From positions 1-64,000 of the forward strand of contig NZ_CP097150.1 in the NCBI RefSeq assembly GCF_023370075.1: 64,000 bases of DNA, read 5' to 3'. The notes under the pieces are model-generated. The model was not told the DNA's origin. It did not search any database and was given only the letters and a program-made list of their open reading frames with translations. This DNA is from Deinococcus sp. QL22. GTDB lineage: Bacteria; Deinococcota; Deinococci; Deinococcales; Deinococcaceae. Below are positions 38,836 through 48,561 of this stretch, piece after piece. Position numbers and translations under genes: made by a program. Numbering within the stretch: position 1 is the first letter of the stretch; every line of letters starts with the position of its first letter.

Positions 38836-40053
38836 TCAATACACCTCGCCGCTGGGCGGCTGATCGGGCAATTCGTCGATGTGCGGCGTGACTCCGGCGT
38901 GCAGGGTGCGGCAACTGCGGGTCACGCGCTTCAGGGTGTTGTGATCCAGGGTCACGCCGATGCCGGGGCCGTCTGGGACAGCCATCCAGCCCTGATCGAC
39001 CTCCAGCGGTTCACGGATGATGTCGTGCTGCCAGTAGCGGCTGGCGCTGGCAGTGTCGCCCGGCAGTGTGAAGTGTTCCAAGGTCGACAGGTGAATGTTG
39101 TGCGCCCGCCCGATGCCGGTTTCCATCATGCCGCCGCACCACAGCGCCGCGCCGTGTGCGAGGGTCAGGTCGTGAATCCGCCGGGCCTCCAGGTGGCCGC
39201 CCACCCGCCCCACCTTCAGGTTGATGACCCGCCCCGCACCGATGACCAGGGCTTTGCGGGCGTCTTGAAGGCTGGTCACGCTTTCGTCAAGGCAGATGGG
39301 AGTCTGCAACTGGGTTTGCAGCGCGGCGTGATCAACGAGGTCGTCGAAGGCCAGGGGCTGCTCCAGGTACTTCAGGCGGTAGGGGTCTAGGGCTTGCAGG
39401 GCGGCCACATCGGTCAGCGAATAGGCGCTGTTGGCGTCCACGGTCAGTTGAATCTGTGGGTGGGCCTCCCGCACCGCCGCCACAGGCCGCTCATCCCAGC
39501 CCGGCTTGATTTTCAGTTTGACACGCTGGTAGCCGTCCTCTATAGCGCGGGTGGCGAGATCGGTGGTGGCCTGTACGCTGGCCTGAATGCCCAAGCTGAT
39601 GCCCACAGGCACGCGGGTTCGCACGCCGCCCAAGACTTGCCACAGCGGCACACCGAGGTGCTTGGCCCACAGATCCCAGAACGCCATTTCAATCATCGCC
39701 CGCGCCATGCGGTTGCCCCGGTACGGCGCGAGGGCCTGCGCGAGGGCTTCGGGCGTGACAAAGTGGCGGCCCAGCAGGCGCGGCAACCACTGGCCTTCGA
39801 GGAGCGCCAACGCCCCCGGCACCGTTTCCTCGCGGTACAGCGGCAGATGATCCATCACACCCTCGGCGTAGCCCTCCAGGTCGCCTGAACGCAGCGTCAA
39901 CAGCGGCACGAAGCGGCGGCGCTGCACGCCAAAGCTGGTTTCGAAATCAAAGCGCATGGGCATGTCCAGCACGCGCAATTCGGCGGAATCGAGGCGCAGG
40001 CCTGAGCTTTTAGCCCCTGTGGAAAGTTCGGCCAGATCAGCAGGCAAAGACAT
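38836..40053 (-). CDS. N-acylamino acid racemase / o-succinylbenzoate synthase family (enolase superfamily)
   Basis: 405 residues from ATG 40053 (GGGGG upstream; it overlaps the RpiR gene by 17 nt). Catalytic pattern of the NSAR/OSBS subgroup: KLKIKPG (base Lys, about residue 175), VDANSAY (metal Asp), LEQPL (Glu), ICLDES (Asp) and NLKVGRVGG (second Lys). With a GNAT, an amino acid binding protein and no other menaquinone genes near it, racemisation of N-succinyl or N-acyl amino acids is more likely than menaquinone synthesis. Confidence 0.9.
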   Translation of the reverse strand: MSLPADLAELSTGAKSSGLRLDSAELRVLDMPMRFDFETSFGVQRRRFVPLLTLRSGDLEGYAEGVMDHLPLYREETVPGALALLEGQWLPRLLGRHFVTPEALAQALAPYRGNRMARAMIEMAFWDLWAKHLGVPLWQVLGGVRTRVPVGISLGIQASVQATTDLATRAIEDGYQRVKLKIKPGWDERPVAAVREAHPQIQLTVDANSAYSLTDVAALQALDPYRLKYLEQPLAFDDLVDHAALQTQLQTPICLDESVTSLQDARKALVIGAGRVINLKVGRVGGHLEARRIHDLTLAHGAALWCGGMMETGIGRAHNIHLSTLEHFTLPGDTASASRYWQHDIIREPLEVDQGWMAVPDGPGIGVTLDHNTLKRVTRSCRTLHAGVTPHIDELPDQPPSGEVY

Positions 40054-40915
40054 CAAGTTCCCCCAATTCGTGTTCCAGCGCCGCCAGCCGCTCGGAGCCG
40101 ACCAGCGCGGTCAATTTGGCGGCCAACAGCATCGAGAGGCTGACGGGCAACGCCAACGGCACGAAGCGTCCATCCGGCCCGTGAAACGGCGCGTGCCCCG
40201 GCGTGGGCAAGATCAGCAATTCCCGCGCCTGACGCGCCCCCGGAGCCAGCCCGCTGTCTGTGATCAAGATCAACGCCACGCCACGTCCGGTCAGGGCGTC
40301 TATCAGTTGGGCCGTATTCTGGGCATAGCGGCGCATCGTGAAGGCCACCAGCACGCAGCCTGGGCCAGCGTCCAGCCAGTCTTCGGGCCGCTTGCTGGCT
40401 CCCTCGCCCAACGCCTGCACGCCCGGACGAATGCCCTGCCACACGTGCGCCGCATAGACCGCAGCAGGCCACGAGCCACGCGCCCCGGTCACGTACACCT
40501 GTTTGGCCTGCGCCAATAACCCGGCCACCCGGTTCAGCGCATCTTCGGGCTGAGCCTGCATCTCGGCAAAGGCCTGAATTTCGCGTCCCCAATGCGCGGC
40601 GGCTTCCGACTCGCCGGGCAGCGGCAGAGGAGCGTGCTGGCGGCGCAGTTCTTGGCGCACCCGCCGCTGCAAATCGGGATAGCCCCGGAAGCCCAAACCC
40701 TGGGCCAAGCGCGTCACACTCGAAGAATTGACGCCCACATCTTGGGCCAGTTCCGCCGCACTGGTCAGCGGAAGCTCGGTCCAGACGAGGCCCATGTGCG
40801 CGGCGATCCGTTTTTCCGTGGGCGTCAGTCGGGCCTCAGAGCGCCGCAGGTGATCCACAAACGTTTCCGTACTTTCTGGGGCAGCCAGTATGCCATCTTC
40901 ATCGTGAACCGTCAT
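40037..40915 (-). CDS. MurR/RpiR-family transcriptional regulator
   Basis: 292 residues from ATG 40915, which follows AGGAGG. The N-terminal helix-turn-helix domain reads [15 protein letters not shown] and [19 protein letters not shown]. The C-terminal SIS domain has [19 protein letters not shown] and [14 protein letters not shown]. It heads the operon and should control it from the paired sites just upstream. In this setting the effector may be an amino acid derivative rather than a sugar phosphate. Confidence 0.92.
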   Translation of the reverse strand: MTVHDEDGILAAPESTETFVDHLRRSEARLTPTEKRIAAHMGLVWTELPLTSAAELAQDVGVNSSSVTRLAQGLGFRGYPDLQRRVRQELRRQHAPLPLPGESEAAAHWGREIQAFAEMQAQPEDALNRVAGLLAQAKQVYVTGARGSWPAAVYAAHVWQGIRPGVQALGEGASKRPEDWLDAGPGCVLVAFTMRRYAQNTAQLIDALTGRGVALILITDSGLAPGARQARELLILPTPGHAPFHGPDGRFVPLALPVSLSMLLAAKLTALVGSERLAALEHELGELDVFAC

Positions 40916-40948
40916 TGCACCTCCTGAATCACCCATACCAAGCACTTA

Positions 40949-40993
40949 GCAATTAATCTTGCCAAAAAGATAGACCTATGCAAGATCAATTGC
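40949..40993. promoter_or_regulatory. Paired operator sites upstream of the RpiR gene
   Basis: GCAATTAATCTTGC (40949-40962) and GCAAGATCAATTGC (40980-40993) are reverse complements of each other at 13 of 14 positions; each also has GCAA/TTGC arms. Centres are 31 bp apart, three helical turns, so a dimer-of-dimers could bind one face. A strong candidate for the RpiR-family operator. Confidence 0.6.
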
Positions 40994-41077
40994 AAGATGG
41001 CTGATCAAAACTGATCCGGATCCACCCCAGAAGGGCAGAAGCGGCCAACACTCTCATTCGCTCGAAACTACTCAAAC

Positions 41078-41507
41078 GGTTGTGTTGCCTTAACCGGATC
41101 GGGCGAGGCTCACCCACTGTGCCCGACACCACACCCGGCCGCCTCTTCAAGGGGATGATCCAGCACGCGGTATGGCTGTACCACCGCTTTTCCTTGAACG
41201 ATTGGGACGTTCAGGAAGTGCGCCATCAGCACGGCTTAGAGGTCAGCCACGACACCTTGCGCGAAGGGTGTATCCCCCATTCAGCGCTCTCTTCGCTGAG
41301 GAACTGCGCCACCGGAAACCCCGGTGGCCCATGAATCAGGTCTGCACCCCAGTCAATGGCGTCCGACACGGCTCTGGAGAGCGGTGGATCAGCACGGGTT
41401 CGTCCTCAACATACTGCTTCAACGGCATCGGTATCGCGATGCCGCGAAGACCTGTTTGACCCGGCTCCTTGCTGAATATGACGTTCCAGAAGTCATGCAT
41501 ACGGATC
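41078..41507 (+). mobile_element. IS6 fragment, copy C1
   Basis: Left end GGTTGTGTTGCCTTAAC at 41078-41094. Transposase parts follow: WLYHRFSLNDWDVQEV, then DAAKTCLTRLLAEYDVPEVM in another frame. It stops at the codons for HTD, where copy C2 begins directly, so its right third is missing. Confidence 0.8.
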
Positions 41508-41720
41508 GGTTGTGTTGCCTTAACCGGATTGGGGTAGGCTGACCCGCCCTGACCAACCCAAAGCCCTTCCGCCACCGCTTCAAGGTGACGATCATCCAGC
41601 ACGCGGTTTGGCTGTATCACCGCTTCCCACTGAGTGACCGAAACGTCCAGGAATTACTTTACCAGCGCGGCCCAACAGGTCAGCCACGAGACCCTTTGCG
41701 AATGGTGTATCAAGTTCGGG
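41508..41720 (+). mobile_element. IS6 fragment, copy C2
   Basis: A second left end GGTTGTGTTGCCTTAAC (41508-41524) lies in direct orientation, followed by an N-terminus (HRFKVTIIQHAVWLYHRFPL). The frame breaks near 41670 and the sequence turns into an unrelated transposase near 41740. Confidence 0.78.
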
Positions 41721-41739
41721 CCGACTCCATGGGGACATC

Positions 41740-42557
41740 CGTTCACCTCAGCGGCCCTGGTGAAGTTCGGGGCCAATCCGACGCCACTGTTGGAGCAGTT
41801 CAAAGTCTCTGGCCTGTTGGAGACCGCCGCGGATCCGTACCGCACCGCGACCCCAGAGATGATTCACACCGTCACCCCGTGCCGGGAGGCAGGGGTGTCC
41901 ATCGCTGGGGTGCTGCTGGATGGAGCGTTTGGACGAGATGAGGTCGTGACCTTCAGTCACGACACCCAGATCCCTGTGCTGGTGCGCGCCAAGCGGAACA
42001 TGGGTGTTCAAGTTGAGGGTGAGTCTCTCACCCTCCACGCTCTGGCACAGCGCTTTCCTCCCGAACGGTGCCCTCTCGATGCCGAGTTGGGATGGCTTGT
42101 CCGTCGGCTCCCCGTGTCGCGTGACGTGGGGGCGTTCGATGTGCTGATCCTTTGGCGCAGGGTTCACGGCGAATGGAGCTGCTTCTTCCTGTTCAGCACG
42201 TTTGACCCTGCCTTGACCGTCCGGGCGCTGCTGCGGGCATGGAAGGCCCGCTGGGGCATGGAAGGCCCGCTGGGGCATGGAAGGCCCGCTGGGGCATGGA
42301 AGGCCCGCTGGGGCATGGAAGTGATTCACCGCTTGATGAAGCAGAATCTCGGCCGAGGACGCTGCCGCTGCCAAACCATCCGAGCTCAAGACAACTGGGT
42401 TTGGTGCGTGGTCGAGGCTCTTCATGCGGTGCTGCTCGTCCTTCAGGAGCAGCCGCAATTGACGTGGCGAGCGGTTCAGCGCCGAGCGGCACAACACACG
42501 GAATTGTACGTCCTGACCGAGGTGCAGTCTGTGCCACAACAACTTCACGCCGCGTGA
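41740..42557 (+). pseudogene. DDE transposase, 5'-truncated, with internal tandem repeat
   Basis: Unrelated to IS6. The segment IAGVLLDGAFGRDEVVTF holds the middle Asp and MEVIHRLMKQNLGRGRCRC the Glu region of an IS4/IS701-type transposase. The 5' third with the first Asp is missing, replaced by IS6 copy C2. A 19-bp tandem repeat adds residues between WKARWGME and VIHR. Exact family not certain. Confidence 0.65.
42237..42321 (+). repeat. 19-bp tandem repeat, four copies plus a partial
   Basis: The unit GCATGGAAGGCCCGCTGGG occurs at 42237, 42256, 42275 and 42294, followed by nine bases of a fifth copy. Three extra units equal 57 bp, so the reading frame of the transposase remnant is kept and 19 residues are added. 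Confidence 0.93.
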
Positions 42558-42846
42558 CACGCGATTGGGCTAACCGTGGAAACTCTTGATAGAAGCCTCC
42601 AGTGAGCCCAACACAGCCACTCCAAAGCCCCAAGCTTGGGAAGGGGAAGAAGAGCTGCTTGGCCCTTAGGACGCCCGTGAGACGCTGGGTGTACGGCTGA
42701 GCCGGGCACCTTCAGCGGCAGTTTTGGCAGCACTGTTGGAGTTATTGAGAGAGGTGTTGGTCTGCAGTGGCGTCGGAAGAGACGAGGCCAATGAGCGCGG
42801 ACAGCAGCGACAGAGCGGAGGGCGGCTTTGATCCGAAACTTCCCTG

Positions 42847-43965
42847 TTATCGCTCACCCGACTCCACTGCCTCAGGAAGAGTGAGCACCCCATCCCTCTC
42901 TAGGCGTCCTGGAGTGGCGTAGAGGTGGGCTCCGCTCCGCCCAAGTCCTTCCCCGGCGTTTGGCACGAGCGCAGCTGCGCCCTCGCCGTTGGATAGGGCA
43001 AGAACGGCGTACGGGGCGTCTCGTCCAAGCAGCTGCGCTCCAGCAGGCCACCAGTCGGCGTTCATGGTCTCCATCCGAATCTGGCTGGCCCCGCGTTGCA
43101 GGTGTGAGGTGTGGGCGAAGACCAGCGTGGGGCCGCGCTCCTCTTCTCGCTCGGCAATGGCCAGAAGGTTGTCCGTCATCATCACCGCGCGCAGCGCCAG
43201 CATCTGTGAGATGCGGTCCGGCGAAGGGGCGGCGAGGTTGGCGTGGTAGCGCAGCAGCCCCAAGGCTGTCCGGGCGTGCAACTGCGCAGTCCACAGGCCA
43301 GGGTGCGCCCCAAGTCCAGGGTGCTGTGTTTCGAGGAACCCTACCAGGTCATCGGCCAGCGCCCGCAGGTGCCAGGCGTCCGGTGTGGCCCCGACGGACT
43401 GGCTGGGATCCATCGCGGCGGCCGGGTTAATCCAGCGGGCGTCGTCGCCGCAGAGCTGCTCCAGCGTAGCCCGGTCCACGGGCAGGTGAGCACAGTGCCG
43501 GGCCAGGAAATCGTGCAAAGCGAGCAGGGCGTGCCTTGGACTGGCCGCCCACCTGTTCTCAAGGGGTGGATCAAAGCCGTAGAACCTCAGGCGATCCAGT
43601 TCATTGCGTCCACTATTGAACTGACGCATCCAGACCACCAGCTCCCGATTGGCCGGCTCCTCCCCGAAGCCGTGGCTGAACCCATCCGTCATTACCTCGT
43701 TCAGCGTGCCTTGGCCGGAGGCAATGTGGGCGTCGACCCGCAGGCCCGCGAGGATGTCGCTCTCGATGGCGATGGAGCGGAAGCCCTGGGTGTCCACCAG
43801 GGTTTGAAAGACGCGGTTGCGCCAGAGAGGGAACGCCTCGACGCCGTGGGTGGGTTCACCCAGCCCCAGCAGTTGAGGCGGGGCAGGTAGGGTGGCGAGA
43901 AAGGCGGAGAGGGCGGCCGCTGGATCGGTCATGGGCCAACCGAGCGGAGACGTGGGGTGTGGCAT
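42847..43965 (-). CDS. Erythromycin esterase-family protein
   Basis: 372 residues from ATG 43965, which follows AGGAG. The Ere-type fold is visible as LLGLGEPTHGVEAFPLWRN (with the catalytic-type His and Glu), FRSIAIESDI and later TLVFAHTSHLQRG with a second His. Family members open macrolide lactones, but many homologues do not; resistance should not be assumed. Upstream and downstream sequences are IS remnants, so it may have come by transfer. Confidence 0.88.
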   Translation of the reverse strand: MPHPTSPLGWPMTDPAAALSAFLATLPAPPQLLGLGEPTHGVEAFPLWRNRVFQTLVDTQGFRSIAIESDILAGLRVDAHIASGQGTLNEVMTDGFSHGFGEEPANRELVVWMRQFNSGRNELDRLRFYGFDPPLENRWAASPRHALLALHDFLARHCAHLPVDRATLEQLCGDDARWINPAAAMDPSQSVGATPDAWHLRALADDLVGFLETQHPGLGAHPGLWTAQLHARTALGLLRYHANLAAPSPDRISQMLALRAVMMTDNLLAIAEREEERGPTLVFAHTSHLQRGASQIRMETMNADWWPAGAQLLGRDAPYAVLALSNGEGAAALVPNAGEGLGRSGAHLYATPGRLERDGVLTLPEAVESGER

Positions 43966-44302
43966 GGTGGACTCCTGGGCCAGGGGGTACGCTCAAGCTG
44001 GCTTCTTCAGCATTCCTGTGTTTCATGTGAGAAGCCTTACGGGAAAGCATTCATTGGGTCTTCATTACCACTACAGACCAACACCGTTTTAGTAATGGTA
44101 GTCCGTTGAGTTGGCTTACTGCTTCCAGAAACACGTTGTTTTTCGCAGCTTGGATCAGTCGACCTCAGTGATCAACACAGCCTCCAACTCGTTCACTAGG
44201 GTCAATCAACGGAGTACCGGTAGGCAGGTAAGAGTGCGGCCAGAGTCATGATCGCCCGACCTCTGCTGGAGAGGCTATGAGTGTGCCTTCACTCAGTCAA
44301 CT

Positions 44303-44719
44303 TCAGCAGCTGTTCACTCTGAATTTCAGGCGACGCGCACGAAGTTCCCGGTAGAGCAGCTGTTCCAGACGACCACAGAAGGCCTGACAAGCTTCATCCT
44401 GAAACGGAGTCTGCGTGGCCTGGACCATGGCGTCGGGGACCGCACAGCGGAGGAATCCACCCGGATTGAGGAAGTCAAAGTACCGCTGGGCGGCCGCTCG
44501 GCCCTGCTCGAGCGTCATGTGTTCCCAGACGTGCTCGCAAAGGAACGCATCTGCACGGCGGTCACCGAAATAGCGCTCGAAGGTCGCGCGGTTGGTGAGG
44601 TCAAGCTGGCCACTGAGAACCGTCAGGGCACTGGGGTGTACAGGAAACAGAAGGCCGCGCACACCAGACTCCAATGCCGTCTCAAGGCCAGATCCGATCT
44701 GGCCTGGCAGTGGGTTCAC
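44303..44719 (-). pseudogene. Class I methyltransferase-like fragment
   Basis: 138 codons. The recognisable part reads FLCEHVWEHMTLEQGRAAAQ and YFDFLNPGGFLRCAVPDA, the second half of a SAM-dependent methyltransferase core. The SAM-binding Gly loop is missing, and after VPDA the sequence no longer matches. Probably truncated at both ends. It follows the MetX-like gene in the same direction. Confidence 0.6.
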
Positions 44720-44755
44720 CCAAGGTGCTGCTTGACTTCTCGATACGCCTGCACT

Positions 44756-45742
44756 TCAGGTGTTCAGCAGGGCCTTCAGGTGCGGTGCGAGCTTCTCAGG
44801 CTCCTGCAGACATGCCAGGTGGCCCAACTCACTCTCAATCTCCACGTGGGTGTGGTCCACCCCAGCCCTGAGCGCGTCCCCTGCAAAGGCCCGCATGACC
44901 GAGGCCGGGAAAAACAGATCCCCACGGATGTTGATGCTCAGCAGCCGCGTCCCATGCGCCCGCCACCGCTCGAACAGCACCTCCTGCGGCGCCACCCTGC
45001 TCAGGTCATGTGAACTCACCACACGCCCGAGGTCCAGCAGGTGCACGAGGCTGGCCGTGCCGCTGCGTGAACGCAGATATGCGCCGACATCCTCCTGTTC
45101 AAACCAGCGGGCAAAGCCGTCCGAACCCAGACCGTAGAAGGTGATCAGCAGCAACGCCGCTTCGAGTCTCCCCCCCTGCGCGATGGCCCGGAGGTTCGGT
45201 AGGAAGACCTCCCGTTGCCCGAGACCGGCATCGCAGCTGCTGGCCACGGCGCCGATGCGGGGTGCCAGTTCCGGGGCGCGCGCCGCCCACTGGAGCGCCT
45301 GGCTTCCCCCAAAGCTCGGGCCGACCACCGCGTACCAGCGGGTCAGGTGTAGGCTGCGCATCAACTCGCGCTGGACTTCAAACAACTCCCCGAGCCCCCA
45401 CGCAGGGAAGCGTGAGCCATAAGGCTCGCCATCATCATGCAGCGTATCCGGGCCGGTCGTGACCACCTGTGGGTTCAGGCTTTGGACGTTCGACAGGCTG
45501 TTCATACACACGACGAAGAACCGGCGCGTGTCGATGGCCCGGCCGTCCCCGATGAGGGCGTTCCACCAGCCAGGCGTCGGACGGTCGCCCGCGGCGTGCA
45601 TGGTGCCCGTGAAGTAATGGCAGACCAGCACGGCATTGTCACGCGCCTCGTTCAGGGTGCCGTAGGTCTCGACCTGCAACCGAACCGGCAGGGGAACGAG
45701 GCCGCCGAGCGCGTGCTGGGTCTCGAAGATGAAGGTGCTCAT
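44756..45742 (-). CDS. MetX-like alpha/beta hydrolase (homoserine acetyltransferase family)
   Basis: 328 residues from ATG 45742; the ribosome-binding site is weak, and a longer frame to 45778 lacks one too. The nucleophile is in VVGPSFGGSQALQWA (Ser, about residue 140), the Asp in INIRGDLFFPAS and the His in ELGHLACLQEPE. True homoserine acetyltransferases have GGSMGGMQ at the elbow, so a general hydrolase or acyltransferase is possible. No methionine genes are nearby. Confidence 0.82.
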   Translation of the reverse strand: MSTFIFETQHALGGLVPLPVRLQVETYGTLNEARDNAVLVCHYFTGTMHAAGDRPTPGWWNALIGDGRAIDTRRFFVVCMNSLSNVQSLNPQVVTTGPDTLHDDGEPYGSRFPAWGLGELFEVQRELMRSLHLTRWYAVVGPSFGGSQALQWAARAPELAPRIGAVASSCDAGLGQREVFLPNLRAIAQGGRLEAALLLITFYGLGSDGFARWFEQEDVGAYLRSRSGTASLVHLLDLGRVVSSHDLSRVAPQEVLFERWRAHGTRLLSINIRGDLFFPASVMRAFAGDALRAGVDHTHVEIESELGHLACLQEPEKLAPHLKALLNT

Positions 45743-45812
45743 GGCGTTCACGCACTTACGGTACGGGCCGCCCATCACGTCGCCATCACAAGGGGGCCGC
45801 CGGCCCTAAATG

Positions 45813-45945
45813 TCATAGCAAGGCCCAGCAAGACGGAATCTCTGCGCTACCCGGTTCCAGATACGGCCGCCCCAGACCGACCAAGGGTGGCAGAAGAGGT
45901 TCAAGACGTGTCCACTGCTCATCGCTAATTTCTTCGTGCCACAAC
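45813..45945 (-). pseudogene. IS5-family transposase N-terminal remnant
   Basis: The minus strand reads ISDEQWTRLEPLLPPLVGLG, then RPYLEPGSAEIPSCWALL to a stop. The SDEQW-RLEPLLPP pattern starts IS5-type transposases. Nothing else of the element remains. Confidence 0.65.
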
Positions 45946-45954
45946 GGCAGAAGA

Positions 45955-46055
45955 TACGCCGGTGGTACAGCAGGGATTCAAACGGAGGAAACGTACACAG
46001 GAATTTCTCAGCCTGCACACCCGAACCTCTGAATCTTCACCATCACACCCGAACC
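45955..46055 (+). repeat. IS6 (copy E type) 3' fragment
   Basis: These ~100 bp are nearly identical to 50525-50620 inside copy E, covering the transposase C-terminal codons (FKRRKRTQEFLSLHARTSES-like). The fragment is cut on the left by the IS5 remnant and on the right exactly at the end of IS6 copy D. Confidence 0.8.
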
Positions 46056-46091
46056 GGTTCTGGCGAGTTAAGCGCGATAGTCTGAGGGTTC

Positions 46092-46802
46092 GTGACTGCT
46101 CGCAAACCCGACCGCCACCGTTTTCCGCTCAGCATCATCGGGTACGCTCTCTGGCTTGATCACCACTTCTCGCTGAGCCAGCGTGATGTTCAGGAGCTCC
46201 TCCAGGAGCGCGGCATCCAAGTCAGCCACGAAACCCTGCGCCAGTGGAACATCAAGTTCGCACCGCTTCTCACCGAAGAACTGCGGCACCCTCAACCCCG
46301 CCGAGGTTTAGGGTGGTTTCTAGATGAGGTCTGCATCGAGATCAGGGGCAAGAAACGCTGGTGATGGCGGGCCGTCGATGACTCTGGCGCGGTCTTGGAT
46401 CTTCTCCTGCAAGATCGGCGGGATCCCCAGGCGGCGAAAACCTTTCTCGGAAGGCTTTTGGTGAATGACGACGTGCCAGACGTGATCCACACTGACAAGC
46501 TCTGGAGCGATGGAGCGGCCATTCGAGCACTTCCCGTACTCCACAGCGTGGAGCACGTCCAGGTCATCTCCACAGCGCGCTGCAACAATCTGACCCTGCA
46601 ATCCCACCCTCCCACAAGGCAACAGGAGCGAAGTCAGATCGGCTTCAAGAACCAAAGACGAGCACAGGAATTTCTGGCCCTGCATGCCCGCGTTTCGAAC
46701 CTTCAGCAGCACACACGCACGACAGTCCCTGCCCAACTCCGAAGATCAAACCAGAACCGTGCCCACTCGGCATGGCGGCACGCAGTTGAAGTGGCCGTCT
46801 GA
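46092..46802 (+). pseudogene. IS6 transposase of copy D, split by one TGA
   Basis: GTG 46092 opens a frame through the helix-turn-helix (LSQRDVQELLQERGIQVS) and LDEVCIEIRGKKRW to a TGA at 46362-46364. The same frame then continues WRAVDDSGAVLDLLLQDRRD, VNDDVPDVIHTDKL and the Glu region NNLTLQSH to the stop in the terminal hairpin. The TGA is the only visible lesion; copy E has a TGA at the homologous codon. Confidence 0.8.
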
Positions 46803-46818
46803 AGTTCAGACGGCCACT
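46790..46818. terminator. Palindrome over the copy D transposase stop codon
   Basis: AGTGGCCGTCTGAA (46790-46803) pairs with TTCAGACGGCCACT (46805-46818), with the transposase stop TGA (46800-46802) inside the stem. Equivalent palindromes cover the stop in copies A (14324-14358), B (about 18718-18752) and E (about 50687-50722). No T-tract follows. Confidence 0.6.
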
Positions 46819-46877
46819 GACCTCATCAGGCCCTTTCCCAATTAACTTGCCAGAACCCTTGGGCCTCACCGCAGTCT

Positions 46878-47702
46878 TTACGAGTTTTGGGAACGGTAGG
46901 CCCAGCCTGTCATTCGGGCCTCAATAACAGCAAAGATGGCGTACAGCACCACGCCCATCGCACTGACCAGCAGCACGCCACCGAACACCAGCGGCACTTG
47001 AAAGCTGCTGGCTGCCTGATTCATCATCACGCCGATGCCCTTGTTGCTGGCAGCGAGTTCACTGATGATGCTGCCCACGAAGGCCAGGGTGACGGCCACT
47101 TTCAGGCTGGCAAAAAAGTAAGGAAGTGAGCGCGGCAAGCTGACTTTGGTAAACACTTCCCACGGCGTAGCCCCCAGCGCCCGCAGCACATCACGGGGTT
47201 CGGGTTCTACGGTGGCGAGGCCAGTGGCGACATTGACCACCACTGGAAAAAATGAGATCAGGAAGGCGGTCAGAATGGCGGGCACGGCGCCCACGCCAAA
47301 CCAGATAACCAGCACGGGCACGAGGGCGGCTTTGGGAACAGCGTTGAAACCGATCAGGAGTGGATACAACGCCTGATACGCCATGCGGTTGAGGCCGACC
47401 AGAGCGCCGAGGGCCAAGCCCAGTACCACGGCCAGCGCGAAACCCAGCAGCGTGGTAGTCAGCGTTTGTAGGGCGTGGTCGGCCACAGCGGGCGCGAACT
47501 GGGTCAGTGCGGCCACCGACGAGCTGGGGGTCGGCAAAATAAATGGCGGTATTTTGAACAGGCGGCAGGCGATTTCCCAGACCAAAAAGAAGGCGGCAAT
47601 CGTCAGCACCGGGGGCAGCAATGCCCGCAACCCGTTTTGGAATGCCCCTGCCTGCGGCGCGGTGGCAGGTATCTTTTCGGTTTGCAGCACTTCAGGCGTC
47701 AC
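46878..47702 (-). CDS. ABC transporter permease, NitT/TauT type
   Basis: 274 residues from GTG 47702, which overlaps the ATPase stop as GTGA; the longer in-frame reading lies inside that gene. Six helices. The EAA loop is EPRDVLRALGATPWEVFTKV (about 170-190). It conducts nitrate, taurine, thiamine precursor or similar solutes. Last gene of the three-gene operon. Confidence 0.92.
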   Translation of the reverse strand: MTPEVLQTEKIPATAPQAGAFQNGLRALLPPVLTIAAFFLVWEIACRLFKIPPFILPTPSSSVAALTQFAPAVADHALQTLTTTLLGFALAVVLGLALGALVGLNRMAYQALYPLLIGFNAVPKAALVPVLVIWFGVGAVPAILTAFLISFFPVVVNVATGLATVEPEPRDVLRALGATPWEVFTKVSLPRSLPYFFASLKVAVTLAFVGSIISELAASNKGIGVMMNQAASSFQVPLVFGGVLLVSAMGVVLYAIFAVIEARMTGWAYRSQNS

Positions 47703-48553
47703 GAGGCGACTTCCATTAGTTCTTCGGCCCGGATGCGGGTTCGCACGCCGCCGATGTGTTCGCGGAGTTCGCGCACGATTTCGCTGAATTCGGGAGTAAA
47801 AGTGCCTTCCAAGGTGCGTGGGCGCGGCAACTCCACGTCTCGCCGCAGGGTGATTTGGCCAGGGCGTGGACTCATCACGTAAATCGTGTCGGCCAAGAGT
47901 GCGGCTTCGCGCAAATCGTGCGTGACCAGCAGCACCGTGGGCCGCGCTCCCATCCAGAGGGCTTGCAGGGCCAGCCACAGTTCTTCGCGGGTAAAGGCAT
48001 CGAGTGCCCCAAACGGTTCGTCGAGCAATAAAATGCTGGGCTGATGAATCAGAGCGCGTACCACGTTGGCCCGCTGCTGCATGCCGCCTGACAGTTCCCA
48101 GGGGTGCTTGTCTTCAAAGCCGCCCAACCCCACTGCCGCCAGCATGCGCCGCGCACGGGCCACACATGGTGCGGGGTCTTTGCGGTACCCCGCCTTATGT
48201 GCAGGCGAAACTTCCAGCGGCAGCAGCACGTTTTGCAGCACGGTGCGCCACAGCAGCAGGCTGGGATTCTGGAAGGCGATCCCTACGTTGCCGGTGGGCC
48301 GGGGCGGAGCGCCGCCGACCGTGGCCGTGCCCGCCGCCGGTGCCATCAGGCCCGAAACCAGTTTGAGCAGCGTACTTTTGCCGCAGCCGCTTGGCCCCAC
48401 GATGGCCACGAATTCGCCGGGAGCAAAGCTCAGGCTCACGCCGCGCACCGCTTCGACTTGCCCGCCTTTGGTGTCGTAGCGCAGGGTGACGTCAGTGATC
48501 TCGATGGCGTTTTTGGCAACCTGTGTTCCCGGTGCACTCATCCCTTGCGTCAT
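47699..48553 (-). CDS. ABC transporter ATP-binding protein, NitT/TauT type
   Basis: 284 residues from ATG 48553 (TGAGG upstream). Walker A is VGPSGCGKST, the signature LSGGMQQRANVVRAL, Walker B ILLLDEPFGALD and the H-loop VTHDLREAALLADT. Energises import through the following permease. The upstream binding-protein stop lies 9 nt before the start. Confidence 0.95.
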   Translation of the reverse strand: MTQGMSAPGTQVAKNAIEITDVTLRYDTKGGQVEAVRGVSLSFAPGEFVAIVGPSGCGKSTLLKLVSGLMAPAAGTATVGGAPPRPTGNVGIAFQNPSLLLWRTVLQNVLLPLEVSPAHKAGYRKDPAPCVARARRMLAAVGLGGFEDKHPWELSGGMQQRANVVRALIHQPSILLLDEPFGALDAFTREELWLALQALWMGARPTVLLVTHDLREAALLADTIYVMSPRPGQITLRRDVELPRPRTLEGTFTPEFSEIVRELREHIGGVRTRIRAEELMEVAS

Positions 48554-48561
48554 GGTCGGCC

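Larger units (their letters stand above)
46056..46857 (+). mobile_element. IS6-family element, copy D, with both ends
   Basis: 802 bp bounded by GGTTCTGGCGAGTTAA (46056-46071) and the inverted TTAACTTGCCAGAACC (46842-46857), 15 of 16 matching. These ends differ from the GGTTGTGTTGCC type, so this is a separate IS6 species. No 8-bp target duplication is seen. It landed inside an older IS6 fragment. Confidence 0.85.

Noticed and set aside
42237..42321. CRISPR array
   Set aside because: The 19-bp units are directly adjacent with no spacers and lie inside a transposase frame.
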